From Flavobacterium sp. xlx-214 (lineage in GTDB: Bacteria > Bacteroidota > Bacteroidia > Flavobacteriales > Flavobacteriaceae): 64,000 bases of DNA. Shown in pieces: positions 24,760-33,869 of this stretch; position 1 is the first letter of the stretch; every line of letters starts with the position of its first letter. The position numbers were made by a program, and so were the translations under genes. Where the stretch lies: contig NZ_CP059431.1 of assembly GCF_013874595.1 (NCBI RefSeq), forward strand, positions 558,001 through 622,000. Reading direction: 5' to 3'. The notes below the pieces were generated by a model. The model had not been told where the DNA came from. It ran no database searches and saw nothing but the letters and a program-made list of their open reading frames with translations.

Positions 24760-26928
24760 ATGATGAATAAAAATCTAATCGAAGGAGAAGATTATTATCT
24801 TTCGGATCGTGGCTTTCGCATTTTTACAGAAAAATATCTTTTAAACAGAGGGTATTGCTGTATGAGCGGTTGTAAACATTGTCCGTACGGATTTAATAAA
24901 TTAGTCGATCAAGTTCGAAAAAAAACAAAACCAATTACCATGACATTTCAAGAAGAAATACTACAAGGAATACCAGCAGTTTTACCACGAACTGCTTTAT
25001 ACGATACCACTATTAATCACGCACCAAAGCGTAAAGAAATATTAACTGCCGAAGAAAAAATATTAGCGTTGCGTAATGCGTTGCGCTATTTTGAACCACA
25101 ACATCACGAAACTTTAATTCCAGAATTTAAAGAAGAATTAGAAAAATACGGTCGTATTTACATGTATCGTTTCCGTCCAAGTTACAGAATGTATGCTCGA
25201 GATATTAACGAATACCCAGGAAAATCGTTACAAGCAAAAGCCATTCAAATGATGATTCAAAACAACTTGGATTATGCTGTAGCACAACATCCGCACGAAT
25301 TAATCACCTATGGTGGTAACGGAGCCGTTTTTAGCAATTGGGCACAGTATTTATTAACCATGAAGTATTTGGGCGAAATGACTGATGAGCAAACATTAGT
25401 TATGTATTCGGGGCACCCAATGGGCTTGTTTCCATCGCACAAAAACGCACCACGTGTTGTTGTTACCAATGGAATGATGATTCCGAATTATTCGAAACCA
25501 GACGATTGGGAAAAATTCAACGCTTTAGGTGTAACGCAATACGGACAAATGACAGCAGGTTCGTATATGTACATTGGTCCGCAAGGAATTGTGCACGGAA
25601 CAACGATTACGGTTTTAAACGGATTTAGAAAAATTGGCAAAGAACCAAAAGGGAACTTATTTGTAACTTCTGGCTTAGGTGGAATGAGTGGGGCGCAGCC
25701 AAAAGCAGGAACTATTGCTGGTTGTGTAACGGTTTGCGCCGAAGTAAATCCTAAAATCACAAAAATTCGTCACGAACAAGGTTGGATTCACGAAATGATT
25801 GAAGATTTAGATGTATTGGTAAATCGTGTTCGCAAAGCGCAAGCAAATAAAGAAATTGTTTCTATTGCTTATTTAGGAAACATTGTGGATGTATGGGAAA
25901 AATTTGATCAAGAAAATGTACATATCGATTTAGGTTCTGATCAAACATCTCTACACAATCCTTGGGCAGGCGGTTATTATCCAGCAGATCAATCGTTTGA
26001 AGAATCAAACCGAATGATGGCGGAAGAACCAGAATTATTCAAAGAAAAAGTTCAAGAAACATTACGTCGCCACGCTGCTGCTATCAACAAGCACACAGCA
26101 AAAGGAACCTATTTCTTTGATTACGGAAATGCTTTCTTATTAGAAGCATCGCGTGCTGGTGCTGATGTTATGAATCCAAATCCAACTTTGGGTCGTGAGT
26201 TTAAATACCCTTCTTACGTACAGGATATTATGGGACCAATGTGTTTTGATTACGGTTTTGGACCTTTCCGCTGGGTTTGTGCATCAAATAATCCAGAAGA
26301 TTTACAAAAAACAGACAATATTGCTTGTGAAATTTTAGAAGAAATGATTAAAACATCGCCTGCTGAAATTCAACAACAAATGAAAGATAATATTCAATGG
26401 ATTCGTGGCGCACAAGAAAACAAATTAGTTGTGGGTTCACAAGCGCGTATTTTATACGCCGATGCTGAAGGTCGTGCTAACATTGCAAAAGCCTTTAACG
26501 ATGCTATTGCAGCAGGAAAAATTGGACCAGTAGTGTTAGGTCGTGATCACCACGATGTATCTGGAACCGATTCTCCGTACCGCGAAACATCAAATATTTA
26601 TGATGGCTCTCGATTTACAGCCGATATGGCCATTCACAATGTTATTGGCGATAGTTTCCGTGGTGCTACTTGGGTATCTGTTCACAACGGCGGTGGCGTT
26701 GGTTGGGGCGAAGTAATTAATGGTGGTTTTGGTATGCTTCTTGATGGAACTTCAGAAGCAGAACAACGTTTAAAATCAATGCTTTTCTGGGATGTAAACA
26801 ACGGAATATCAAGAAGGAGCTGGGCGCGTAATGAGGGTGCTATGTTTGCTATTCAACGTGCAATGGAAGCAGAACCATTATTAAAAGTAACACTTCCTAA
26901 TTTAGTAGACGATAACTTATTAAATTAA
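24760..26928 (+). CDS. hutU: Urocanate hydratase with an N-terminal Cys-rich (DUF5522-like) extension
   Basis: A 722-residue frame. From Met61 (ATG at 24940) it is a full-length urocanase, converting urocanate to imidazolonepropionate in histidine breakdown. It has GGNGAVFSNWAQY near the start, the NAD-binding GLGGMSGAQP, GPMCFDYGFGPFRW with a likely catalytic Cys, and HNGGGVGWGEVINGG. Residues 1-60 form a separate small domain, GYCCMSGCKHCPYGF, typical of DUF5522 proteins, which are normally free-standing. Just before Met61 lies an 8-A tract. Removing one A would end the small protein at 60 residues with TGA overlapping the urocanase ATG (ATGA). So this is either a true fusion, an indel, or slippage between two coupled genes. 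No other hut gene is in view. Confidence 0.9.
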   Translation: MMNKNLIEGEDYYLSDRGFRIFTEKYLLNRGYCCMSGCKHCPYGFNKLVDQVRKKTKPITMTFQEEILQGIPAVLPRTALYDTTINHAPKRKEILTAEEKILALRNALRYFEPQHHETLIPEFKEELEKYGRIYMYRFRPSYRMYARDINEYPGKSLQAKAIQMMIQNNLDYAVAQHPHELITYGGNGAVFSNWAQYLLTMKYLGEMTDEQTLVMYSGHPMGLFPSHKNAPRVVVTNGMMIPNYSKPDDWEKFNALGVTQYGQMTAGSYMYIGPQGIVHGTTITVLNGFRKIGKEPKGNLFVTSGLGGMSGAQPKAGTIAGCVTVCAEVNPKITKIRHEQGWIHEMIEDLDVLVNRVRKAQANKEIVSIAYLGNIVDVWEKFDQENVHIDLGSDQTSLHNPWAGGYYPADQSFEESNRMMAEEPELFKEKVQETLRRHAAAINKHTAKGTYFFDYGNAFLLEASRAGADVMNPNPTLGREFKYPSYVQDIMGPMCFDYGFGPFRWVCASNNPEDLQKTDNIACEILEEMIKTSPAEIQQQMKDNIQWIRGAQENKLVVGSQARILYADAEGRANIAKAFNDAIAAGKIGPVVLGRDHHDVSGTDSPYRETSNIYDGSRFTADMAIHNVIGDSFRGATWVSVHNGGGVGWGEVINGGFGMLLDGTSEAEQRLKSMLFWDVNNGISRRSWARNEGAMFAIQRAMEAEPLLKVTLPNLVDDNLLN

Positions 26929-26933
26929 AACAT

Positions 26934-27467
26934 ATGAAACTATTAAAATTTTTACCACTATTAGCTGTGCTATTCTTAGCATCGTGTAGTTCGGTGCAAG
27001 TAAACACAGATTATGATAGCTCTGTTAACTTTAACGAGTTTAAAACGTATGCGTTTATGAAAGATGGAGTTGATAAAATCAATATTTCTGATTTAGACAA
27101 AAAACGCATCTTAAAAGCAATTGACGAACAAATGGCAGCTAAAGGATATACAAAAAGCGAAAATCCGGATTTGCTAATTAATTTGTTTACCGATGCTAAA
27201 CAAGTGGTTCATGTAAATAATTATGGTGGCTGGGGTTATGGTTATTACCGTCCGTGGGGATGGAATCCTTGGATGATGGGGCCAGGTTATCAATCGGTTT
27301 CAACATCTACACAAGGCATTTTGTTTATTGATGTATTAAAGGCATCTAACAAAGAACTTATTTGGCAAGGTAAAGGAACAGGTTATTTAACCAACAAACA
27401 AAGCAAAAAAGAAGAAAGAACAAAAGAATTTGTAACCAAAGTATTGGAAACGTTTCCTAATAAATAA
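26934..27467 (+). CDS. DUF4136-type lipoprotein
   Basis: A 177-residue protein with a lipobox ending LASC (Cys18). The mature part fits DUF4136: a VNTDYDSSVNFNEFKTYAFM opening, then KRILKAIDEQMAAKGYTKSENPDLLINLF, an aromatic Gly/Trp/Tyr-rich middle (GGWGYGYYRPWGWNPW), and GILFIDVLKASNKELIWQGKGTG near the end. The function of these periplasmic lipoproteins is not known. It lies 5 nt after hutU and is probably cotranscribed, although no metabolic link is evident. Confidence 0.85.
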   Translation: MKLLKFLPLLAVLFLASCSSVQVNTDYDSSVNFNEFKTYAFMKDGVDKINISDLDKKRILKAIDEQMAAKGYTKSENPDLLINLFTDAKQVVHVNNYGGWGYGYYRPWGWNPWMMGPGYQSVSTSTQGILFIDVLKASNKELIWQGKGTGYLTNKQSKKEERTKEFVTKVLETFPNK

Positions 27468-27468
27468 C

Positions 27469-27500
27469 AAAAAAGCAAGGCTTAAAACCTTGCTTTTTTT
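27469..27500. terminator. Bidirectional terminator between the DUF4136 gene and the ABC-F gene
   Basis: A 12-bp stem AAAAAAGCAAGG / CCTTGCTTTTTT. It lies between two convergent genes, and its right arm touches the stop codon of the ABC-F gene at 27499, so it can serve both strands. Confidence 0.9.
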
Positions 27501-29418
27501 ATGCCTTATCAATTTCTTCTTGAATTTCTTCCCAATCAGTCATGGTGTTTTCTAAATCTTTTTTAAGTTTTTCGTACGATGAAAACCATTTGGTATCGTT
27601 CATTAACTTTTCATAATCTTTAGCTAATTCGGCATCGGCTTTAGCAATTTTCTTTTCGAGATCTGTAATAGTACTTTCTGCTTTACTTAAACGATTATTT
27701 AATGCTTTCAATCGTTTTTGATCTTCGTAAGAAAGTGACTTATTTTCTTTCTTTTCAACAACTACCTTATATTGAAGTGTATCCTTTTTTTGCTCAAAAG
27801 CACGCATATCGGTAGCGTTTCTTTCTTCTAAGAAATAATTAATATCGCCTAAATATTCTTTGATTTTTTTGTCTTTAAATTCGTATACTTTCTCTGTCAT
27901 TCCTTGTAAAAAGTCACGATCATGGGAAACCAACAACAAAGTACCTTCGTATTTCTTTAATGCTTGCTTTAAAACGTTCTTAGACTTAATATCAAGGTGA
28001 TTGGTAGGCTCATCCATCAACAACACATTAATTGGCTTTAAAAGCAGCATAGCTAACGCCAAACGGTTACGTTCGCCTCCAGAAAGAACTTTAACTTTCT
28101 TTTCTACATCATCGCCTCTAAACAAAAACGATCCTAAAATATCGCGCACTTTAGCTCTATTGGCATCGGTAGCAGCATCAATCATGGTGTCTAACAACGT
28201 TTTTTCGCCATCTAAATAATCTGCTTGATTTTGCGCAAAATAACCTAACTGCACATTATGACCAACTTTGATAGATCCGTCATAATCAAACTCGTTCATA
28301 ATTGCTTTGATCAAAGTTGATTTACCTTGACCATTTTGACCCACAAAAGCAATTTTACTTCCTCTTTCGATCATTAAATTAATATCCTGGAAAATTGTTT
28401 TCTCACCGTAATTCTTCGTTACCTTTTCAATTTCCAACACCACTTTTCCTGGTGTAATAGAAACTGGAAAAGATATATTCATTACCGCATTATCGTCCTC
28501 ATCTACTTCAATTCGCTCTACTTTATCTAACTTTTTAATAAGCGATTGCGCCATAGCAGCTTTGGTAGCTTTGTAACGAAACTTTTCGATTAACTTTTCA
28601 GTTTCTTCAATTTTCTTAGCTTGATTTTTTTGAGCTGCCAATTGCATTTCGCGCATTTCCTCTCTTAAAACCAAATATTGAGAATACGGCTTATTGAAAT
28701 CGTAAATTTTACCTAACGATATTTCGATGGTGCGATTGGTTACGTTGTCTAAAAACATTTTATCGTGCGAAACCAATACAACAGCACCAGAAAACGATCG
28801 TAAAAAGTTTTCTAACCAAATGATAGATTCAATATCCAAGTGGTTAGTAGGCTCATCTAATAGCAAAATATCGTTGTTTTGTAACAACAACTTAGCCAAC
28901 TCAATACGCATACGCCATCCACCAGAAAAAGTATCGGTTAACTGATCAAAATCTTCTCTTTTAAATCCTAAACCTAATAAAATTTTCTCTGTATTTCCTT
29001 GGTATTGATAACCGCCTAAAATATCATATCTGTGTGTTAAATCACTTACTTTTTCAATTAAATCATGATAACTTTCGGTTTCATAATCTGTTCTATTAGC
29101 AAGCTCAAAATTGGTTTCCTCTAACTGTTTTTCAACGTACAATATATCATCAAAAGCTTGATAAGCTTCTTCTAGAATAGTTCTTCCTTGAACAAAATCA
29201 ATATCTTGCTTTAAAAAACCTAATTTAATTTCTTTATCGGATGCAATAACACCGGAATCTGGTTGCACTTCGCGAGAAATAATTTTAAGCATCGTTGATT
29301 TTCCTGCTCCATTCTTACCTACCAACCCAACTCTATCACCAGCTCCTAATCGAAAAGTAACACTTTCAAACAAATAATCTCCGTTAAATGAAACGGACAA
29401 ATCGTGTATATTTAGCAT
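27499..29418 (-). CDS. ABC-F family ATPase
   Basis: A 639-residue soluble protein with two ABC ATPase domains and no membrane span, the ABC-F plan. Domain 1 has GLVGKNGAGKST, signature SGGWRMR and LLLDEPTNHLD. Domain 2 has AFVGQNGQGKST, signature SGGERNR and LLMDEPTNHLD. A charged linker of about 80 residues lies between them, and a C-terminal coiled coil (about 545-639, rich in K and E) closes the protein, as in the Uup/YheS-like branch. ABC-F proteins act on ribosomes or, for Uup, in DNA-related processes. Nothing marks it as an antibiotic-resistance type. It is adjacent to the FAD gene upstream with a 4-nt gap. Confidence 0.93.
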   Translation of the reverse strand: MLNIHDLSVSFNGDYLFESVTFRLGAGDRVGLVGKNGAGKSTMLKIISREVQPDSGVIASDKEIKLGFLKQDIDFVQGRTILEEAYQAFDDILYVEKQLEETNFELANRTDYETESYHDLIEKVSDLTHRYDILGGYQYQGNTEKILLGLGFKREDFDQLTDTFSGGWRMRIELAKLLLQNNDILLLDEPTNHLDIESIIWLENFLRSFSGAVVLVSHDKMFLDNVTNRTIEISLGKIYDFNKPYSQYLVLREEMREMQLAAQKNQAKKIEETEKLIEKFRYKATKAAMAQSLIKKLDKVERIEVDEDDNAVMNISFPVSITPGKVVLEIEKVTKNYGEKTIFQDINLMIERGSKIAFVGQNGQGKSTLIKAIMNEFDYDGSIKVGHNVQLGYFAQNQADYLDGEKTLLDTMIDAATDANRAKVRDILGSFLFRGDDVEKKVKVLSGGERNRLALAMLLLKPINVLLMDEPTNHLDIKSKNVLKQALKKYEGTLLLVSHDRDFLQGMTEKVYEFKDKKIKEYLGDINYFLEERNATDMRAFEQKKDTLQYKVVVEKKENKSLSYEDQKRLKALNNRLSKAESTITDLEKKIAKADAELAKDYEKLMNDTKWFSSYEKLKKDLENTMTDWEEIQEEIDKA

Positions 29419-29422
29419 GTTG

Positions 29423-30484
29423 CTATTTTATTAATTGTAATTTTTTATAATATCGAGCTACATCGATATTTTTATCCAAAGGTACATCATTTTCAATGTT
29501 AAGGAGCAATATTTCTGCAAGATAAGGCGCTAAAAGCACGCCGCGTGTACCTAAACCGTTTAAAACGTAAACATTTTCATGTTGGTAATGCGCACCAACC
29601 AAAGGGCGACGATCTTTTACAGTTGGGCGAATTCCTGCTACACGATTGATAATTTCATACTCGCAATCAAGCAATTCTTCTAAACCTTCTATAAGTTCTT
29701 TTTTTGCAGCTTCAGTAGTTGCATCTGTTTTATCTTCCCAATTATAAGTAGCCCCCACTTTGTACAAATTGTTACCTATTGGAATAATAAAAACACCCGA
29801 TTTTACAATGACTTTTAGTTTAAGATCAGGTATTCTAACATAAAGCAATTCCCCTTTGGTGCCGTCAACAGGCAAGTAATGAAACAAAGGATTGTTCAAA
29901 ATGGAAAAACCATCTGCAAATATTAAATGCTTTGCTTCAATATCTTTGTAAAAAATGGAAGAATCATTTATTATTAAAGATTTGTGATCAAAATACTCAC
30001 TTCTTAAAACATTAATGCTCTTTAAGTAATTTTGATAGGATATAACAAATTGATTTACATTTAAAAAGCCTGTATTGTAAACTTCACCAAAATAAAAACT
30101 GCTTTTAATACCTTTAAGCTGTTCATTAAAAAGCTTCGGATTTAAAAAAGGGGCCGTATTAGAATTATCACAAGCAAGAAACCAATTATTTTGCTCTTCA
30201 ATGCTTGCAAACTTTCTAAAAATAGGCATTTGATGATAAAAAGAAGCGTCTAGAAACTTCTCTACTTGTGGATAAAAATCATCTGCTAATTTCAACTGAG
30301 CTTCTGATTCCCAAATTGATGTAAATCGCTTTAAAACAACAGGGTTAAACATGCCGCCTGCCACTTTAGAAGACGACCTTATATCACCGTCAATAACTAC
30401 AAACGTTTTATTGGCTTTATAAAGTGTGAAAGCCATACACAAACCTGCTAAACCACCGCCAACAATAATATAATCTGTTTTCAT
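29423..30484 (-). CDS. FAD-dependent oxidoreductase (D-amino-acid oxidase family)
   Basis: A 353-residue protein starting with a dinucleotide-binding fold, YIIVGGGLAGLCMAFTL, then VAGGMFNPVVLKRF. A C-terminal segment has RPTVKDRRPLVGAH and NVYVLNGLGTRGVLLAP, typical of the DAO superfamily near the FAD pyrophosphate. The substrate cannot be read from sequence. This compact form is common in Flavobacteria and recalls the C-terminal domain of MnmC, but I see no methyltransferase domain and would not call it MnmC. It probably forms a unit with the ABC-F gene; a terminator separates it from gldN upstream. Confidence 0.88.
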   Translation of the reverse strand: MKTDYIIVGGGLAGLCMAFTLYKANKTFVVIDGDIRSSSKVAGGMFNPVVLKRFTSIWESEAQLKLADDFYPQVEKFLDASFYHQMPIFRKFASIEEQNNWFLACDNSNTAPFLNPKLFNEQLKGIKSSFYFGEVYNTGFLNVNQFVISYQNYLKSINVLRSEYFDHKSLIINDSSIFYKDIEAKHLIFADGFSILNNPLFHYLPVDGTKGELLYVRIPDLKLKVIVKSGVFIIPIGNNLYKVGATYNWEDKTDATTEAAKKELIEGLEELLDCEYEIINRVAGIRPTVKDRRPLVGAHYQHENVYVLNGLGTRGVLLAPYLAEILLLNIENDVPLDKNIDVARYYKKLQLIK

Positions 30485-30489
30485 AGTAT

Positions 30490-30522
30490 AAAAAAACTCT
30501 TATCATTTTTGATAAGAGTTTT
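30490..30522 (-). terminator. Terminator at the end of the gldKLMN operon
   Basis: A 12-bp stem AAAACTCTTATC / GATAAGAGTTTT with T's on the minus strand, 20 nt beyond the gldN stop. Confidence 0.9.
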
Positions 30523-30541
30523 ATATTAATTCATTACAAAA

Positions 30542-31426
30542 TTAGTAATTCCATAAATCATCTTCAAAATCTCGGATAGATTCTTTAATACGATCTGCTT
30601 CTAGTAATTGCATCATTGCATTTCCTTGTACATAATCCTTAATATCTCTGTCTCCATAGATATTATCGGTTTTGTAAATGGTTCCTGCAAACTTACGTGC
30701 ATTAAACAAGAAATCGTAATTTACCTTCATTGCAGGGTTTTTCTCATTAAATGCATAAGAATTATACAATGTTTCACGCGCATCTGGGAAGAAAATCCAA
30801 CATAATGGAACCGCTTGTTCATAATCAGTACCTTTAGTAGCTAAATCAGTAACAACAGGTGCAATTGCTAACATACGGTATTTTAACTCACCAGCATTAC
30901 GATCTAAATACCACATACCCATGATACGATATTCTTTTACATCAGTAGGTTTAATCTCAACTTGATAAATATATTGTTTATCAATTTTTCCTTCCATCAT
31001 AAACTGTTCCTTACCAGCTTCAGCAGTATCAGTTCTAACAAACTTACTCTCTAAGTTTTTAGGATTAATTTTCCATTTGAAATTATCATCTTCATACGCT
31101 TTAGTGATTTTACCACTCATTACTGCATCCTTTAATATATTCCAAAGAGGCTTACGATCAATAGTTTCTTCTAAAGGAAAATAATAAACTAAATTTTGCT
31201 TTTGATCTAAAGATAATACTTCCCAAACTTTCTTTTGAAAAATAACATCACGATCATTCACATATTCATATGGAATAGGTCCATCTGCTTTCGCATAAAT
31301 ATCCTCAATAGATTGCTCTCCAATCTCTTCAGGAGACTGTGCATTCAAAATATTGTTTTGAGCGAAGGTAACAGTTGAAACCACAACCGCACACATTGCA
31401 AAAAATAAATTCTTAATATTTTTCAT
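30542..31426 (-). CDS. gldN: Type IX secretion / gliding motility protein GldN
   Basis: A 294-residue periplasmic protein with a signal peptide (1-22, ending VTFAQ). It matches the GldN/PorN family: an IYAKADGPIPYEYVNDRDVIFQKKVWEVL segment, then YRIMGMWYLDRNAGELKYRMLAIAPV, and a C-terminal helical region ending in DDLWNY. PorN with GldK/PorK forms the periplasmic ring of the type IX secretion system that is linked to the outer membrane. It is the last gene of the gldK-L-M-N operon, 12 nt after gldM, and its order is the conserved one. Confidence 0.95.
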   Translation of the reverse strand: MKNIKNLFFAMCAVVVSTVTFAQNNILNAQSPEEIGEQSIEDIYAKADGPIPYEYVNDRDVIFQKKVWEVLSLDQKQNLVYYFPLEETIDRKPLWNILKDAVMSGKITKAYEDDNFKWKINPKNLESKFVRTDTAEAGKEQFMMEGKIDKQYIYQVEIKPTDVKEYRIMGMWYLDRNAGELKYRMLAIAPVVTDLATKGTDYEQAVPLCWIFFPDARETLYNSYAFNEKNPAMKVNYDFLFNARKFAGTIYKTDNIYGDRDIKDYVQGNAMMQLLEADRIKESIRDFEDDLWNY

Positions 31427-31438
31427 AATCTATTTGTT

Positions 31439-33007
31439 TTATTGAATTGTAAACGTTGCGTTTGTAGGATCTTTGATCACAACACCCGGAGCGTTATCTA
31501 ATTTTGCTTTGATATTTACAATACGTACTACATCACCAGGGCGTAAACGACTTGCTTTTGAGGCAGCTGAAGCTGGTAATGAACCTCCTCCATTTACTAC
31601 CTCAGAACCCATACCTGGGAAGACAATAGTATATTGTGTTACTCTTAAATTCACATCAAATTCAAAATCCTCCATTTTAGCACTTACTGAAACTTGAGCT
31701 AAGTTACTAGCAGGCCCTTTTGCATCATACTCACCACGGATTAATCCACGAGGACGAGGAAGTGTTTTAATACGGAATACTTGTTTAGAAGTAATTGCTT
31801 TACCATCTGGCATTGTACCTGTAGCAGTAATAACAGCTTCTTTACCAGCACTAGGTACAAAAACATATTTACCATTACCCGTTTTCTTTAATGTACCATT
31901 AGTTGCACTTGCATTTACTTTATCTGAAGTAATACCTTCAACAGTAATAGAAATTGGGTTATCTAAACCAATATATACAACATTCATTTTATCTGCAGAA
32001 ATAGTAGCAGAACTTGGGCGACCAACTACAACGTAATTAGAATTCAAGATATCAACCACAACAGGTTTTCCATCTTCCATGAATGTAAACTTACCTGTAA
32101 ATTTATGTTCTCCTAAACCTGAAGCAACACTTGTTGATTCTACCTGACCCGCTTTGATTCTTGAAGCAGGAATAGCTGAGCCGTTAACTACTACTGAAGT
32201 AGGAACAGTTGAGTTATCATATCTTCCTAAAACTACTTTATATTTAATAGCCTCACCTTGGTAGTATACTGATTTATCAGTAATAACCATAGCCTGGTAA
32301 TTTTTCATAGAAGCAGCTTGTTTTAATGAGTTACCTAAGAATAAGTCATAAGACTCACGCTCTAATACTCTAACATCATTTTGTAAAGCAGATAAATATG
32401 CTAATGATGCAACTGCAGGATACCCTTTAAAGTGATAATCTAAATATTCAATATCTTGATTGTCTTTATTTTTTACAGGATTTGTGTTGAATTTAGCATC
32501 AATATTCTCAATAAGAAATTTATACTTAACATCATTTCCAATAATTGCTTTAAAGTCTGCACGATATTTTGCAAAACGAGCTTCAATTTCTTTACCTTTT
32601 GCAGATAAACCATCTTTTTCAAACCAACCGTAATCAATCTCCTGTCCTTTGTCCATTTGTTCGTAAGGAAGTTTATTAGTTACAGGATCGTTAATAAAGC
32701 CTTTAGTTGCATCTACTTTTAAAGAACCAATATAATTGTAAAACTCATTTGAAAGCTTTTGAACTTTCTGAGCCATTTGATATGGTTCTGTATAACGCGC
32801 TGGCTCATCGTTAGCTTTAGAAGCTAAGCCACCTAATAAAAATTTATTTGTTTCATCAGCACTTATATTAGCTGATTCAAACTTCTCGTTCATTAATCCA
32901 AAAGCTGTTAACACTTCTTTTGACATATTTAGGGCCATCATCGCGATGAACACTAAATACATCAGGTTAATCATCTTCTGTCTTGGGGTTTGTTTTCCTC
33001 CTGCCAT
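31439..33007 (-). CDS. gldM: Type IX secretion / gliding motility motor protein GldM
   Basis: A 522-residue protein with a single N-terminal membrane helix (about residues 12-32, MINLMYLVFIAMMALNMSKE) after the short basic AGGKQTPRQK. The large periplasmic part (about 35-522) forms the multi-domain rod known for GldM/PorM. GldM pairs with GldL in the inner membrane, where proton flow turns the complex, and its periplasmic rod contacts the GldK/GldN ring. Length matches the family (about 510-520). The gap to gldL is 29 nt. Confidence 0.96.
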   Translation of the reverse strand: MAGGKQTPRQKMINLMYLVFIAMMALNMSKEVLTAFGLMNEKFESANISADETNKFLLGGLASKANDEPARYTEPYQMAQKVQKLSNEFYNYIGSLKVDATKGFINDPVTNKLPYEQMDKGQEIDYGWFEKDGLSAKGKEIEARFAKYRADFKAIIGNDVKYKFLIENIDAKFNTNPVKNKDNQDIEYLDYHFKGYPAVASLAYLSALQNDVRVLERESYDLFLGNSLKQAASMKNYQAMVITDKSVYYQGEAIKYKVVLGRYDNSTVPTSVVVNGSAIPASRIKAGQVESTSVASGLGEHKFTGKFTFMEDGKPVVVDILNSNYVVVGRPSSATISADKMNVVYIGLDNPISITVEGITSDKVNASATNGTLKKTGNGKYVFVPSAGKEAVITATGTMPDGKAITSKQVFRIKTLPRPRGLIRGEYDAKGPASNLAQVSVSAKMEDFEFDVNLRVTQYTIVFPGMGSEVVNGGGSLPASAASKASRLRPGDVVRIVNIKAKLDNAPGVVIKDPTNATFTIQ

Positions 33008-33036
33008 GTCTAATTAGAATGTTTTAAAAGTTAATA

Positions 33037-33819
33037 CTAATTAGCTGTTTTACCCATAGCAGATAACATTCCACCATAAACCGCATTTAAAGTTGATAAG
33101 TTAGAAGTTAAAGACATCATTTGCTCTTTCAATCTTAAATTGTTTTCAGCAACCTCTCTATTGATATCTGCATTTTTAGTAGCACTTTCTAATTGTACTT
33201 TGTACATAGAATTTAAAGACTCTAATTGTAGAGCAGCTTGTGCCATTTCTTCAGCATATCTATTAGATGAAGCTACTGTATCAACTGTAGGAGCGATTCC
33301 TTTTGCAGCTGCTTCGAAATTTTTAATACTATCACGTAAGCTTTCCATTAAGTTACCGTCAATTTTAGCTTCTTTTAAGATATTATCTAATTTCTCTGAT
33401 AATAAACTTCTCTCCATTGTTGGCTGTGCAACTGCAACATGTTGTTGAGTAGCTGCTGCGTAAGCAGGTGCTTGCGCTGGTGCAGAAGTTTGTACGTGTA
33501 CAGCTGGTGCTGGTTGAGAACCACCTACTGATGTTGTAGCTACAGTACCTGTAACCCCTACATTACCGCCTACTTGCATAGTTCTTGGCGCACCACCTTT
33601 TAATTCAGGATAAACAAGTGCCCAATCTACTTCATCATCTACTGGTTCAAAAGCCGAAATTGCGAAAATCAAAGCCTCAACTAAAAGTCCTACAGTTAAC
33701 ATGTTGTTACCATTTAAAGGTCCAAACTCCATGTGAGTAATTTTAAATAATGCTCCAACGATTACAACTGCTGCTCCCATACCGTAGCAGAAATTCATTA
33801 CTTTTTTAGGTATAGCCAT
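33037..33819 (-). CDS. gldL: Type IX secretion / gliding motility motor protein GldL
   Basis: A 260-residue protein with two membrane helices near the N-terminus (about 8-28 and 39-58), followed by a cytoplasmic, low-complexity and helical region. TM2 carries a Glu (E48 in LLVEALIF) at the position known in F. johnsoniae as the key acidic residue for proton flow. An Ala/Pro/Gln/Val-rich stretch (about 90-135) links to C-terminal coiled-coil helices. With GldM it forms the proton-driven motor of the type IX system. Confidence 0.96.
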   Translation of the reverse strand: MAIPKKVMNFCYGMGAAVVIVGALFKITHMEFGPLNGNNMLTVGLLVEALIFAISAFEPVDDEVDWALVYPELKGGAPRTMQVGGNVGVTGTVATTSVGGSQPAPAVHVQTSAPAQAPAYAAATQQHVAVAQPTMERSLLSEKLDNILKEAKIDGNLMESLRDSIKNFEAAAKGIAPTVDTVASSNRYAEEMAQAALQLESLNSMYKVQLESATKNADINREVAENNLRLKEQMMSLTSNLSTLNAVYGGMLSAMGKTAN

Positions 33820-33869
33820 CTCTTATGTTTTAATTTAATTTATAGTTAGTTAGTTTATTAATAGTTTAA

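Noticed and set aside
29423..30484. MnmC assignment for the FAD protein
   Set aside because: No methyltransferase domain; similarity to the oxidase half alone is too weak to name it.
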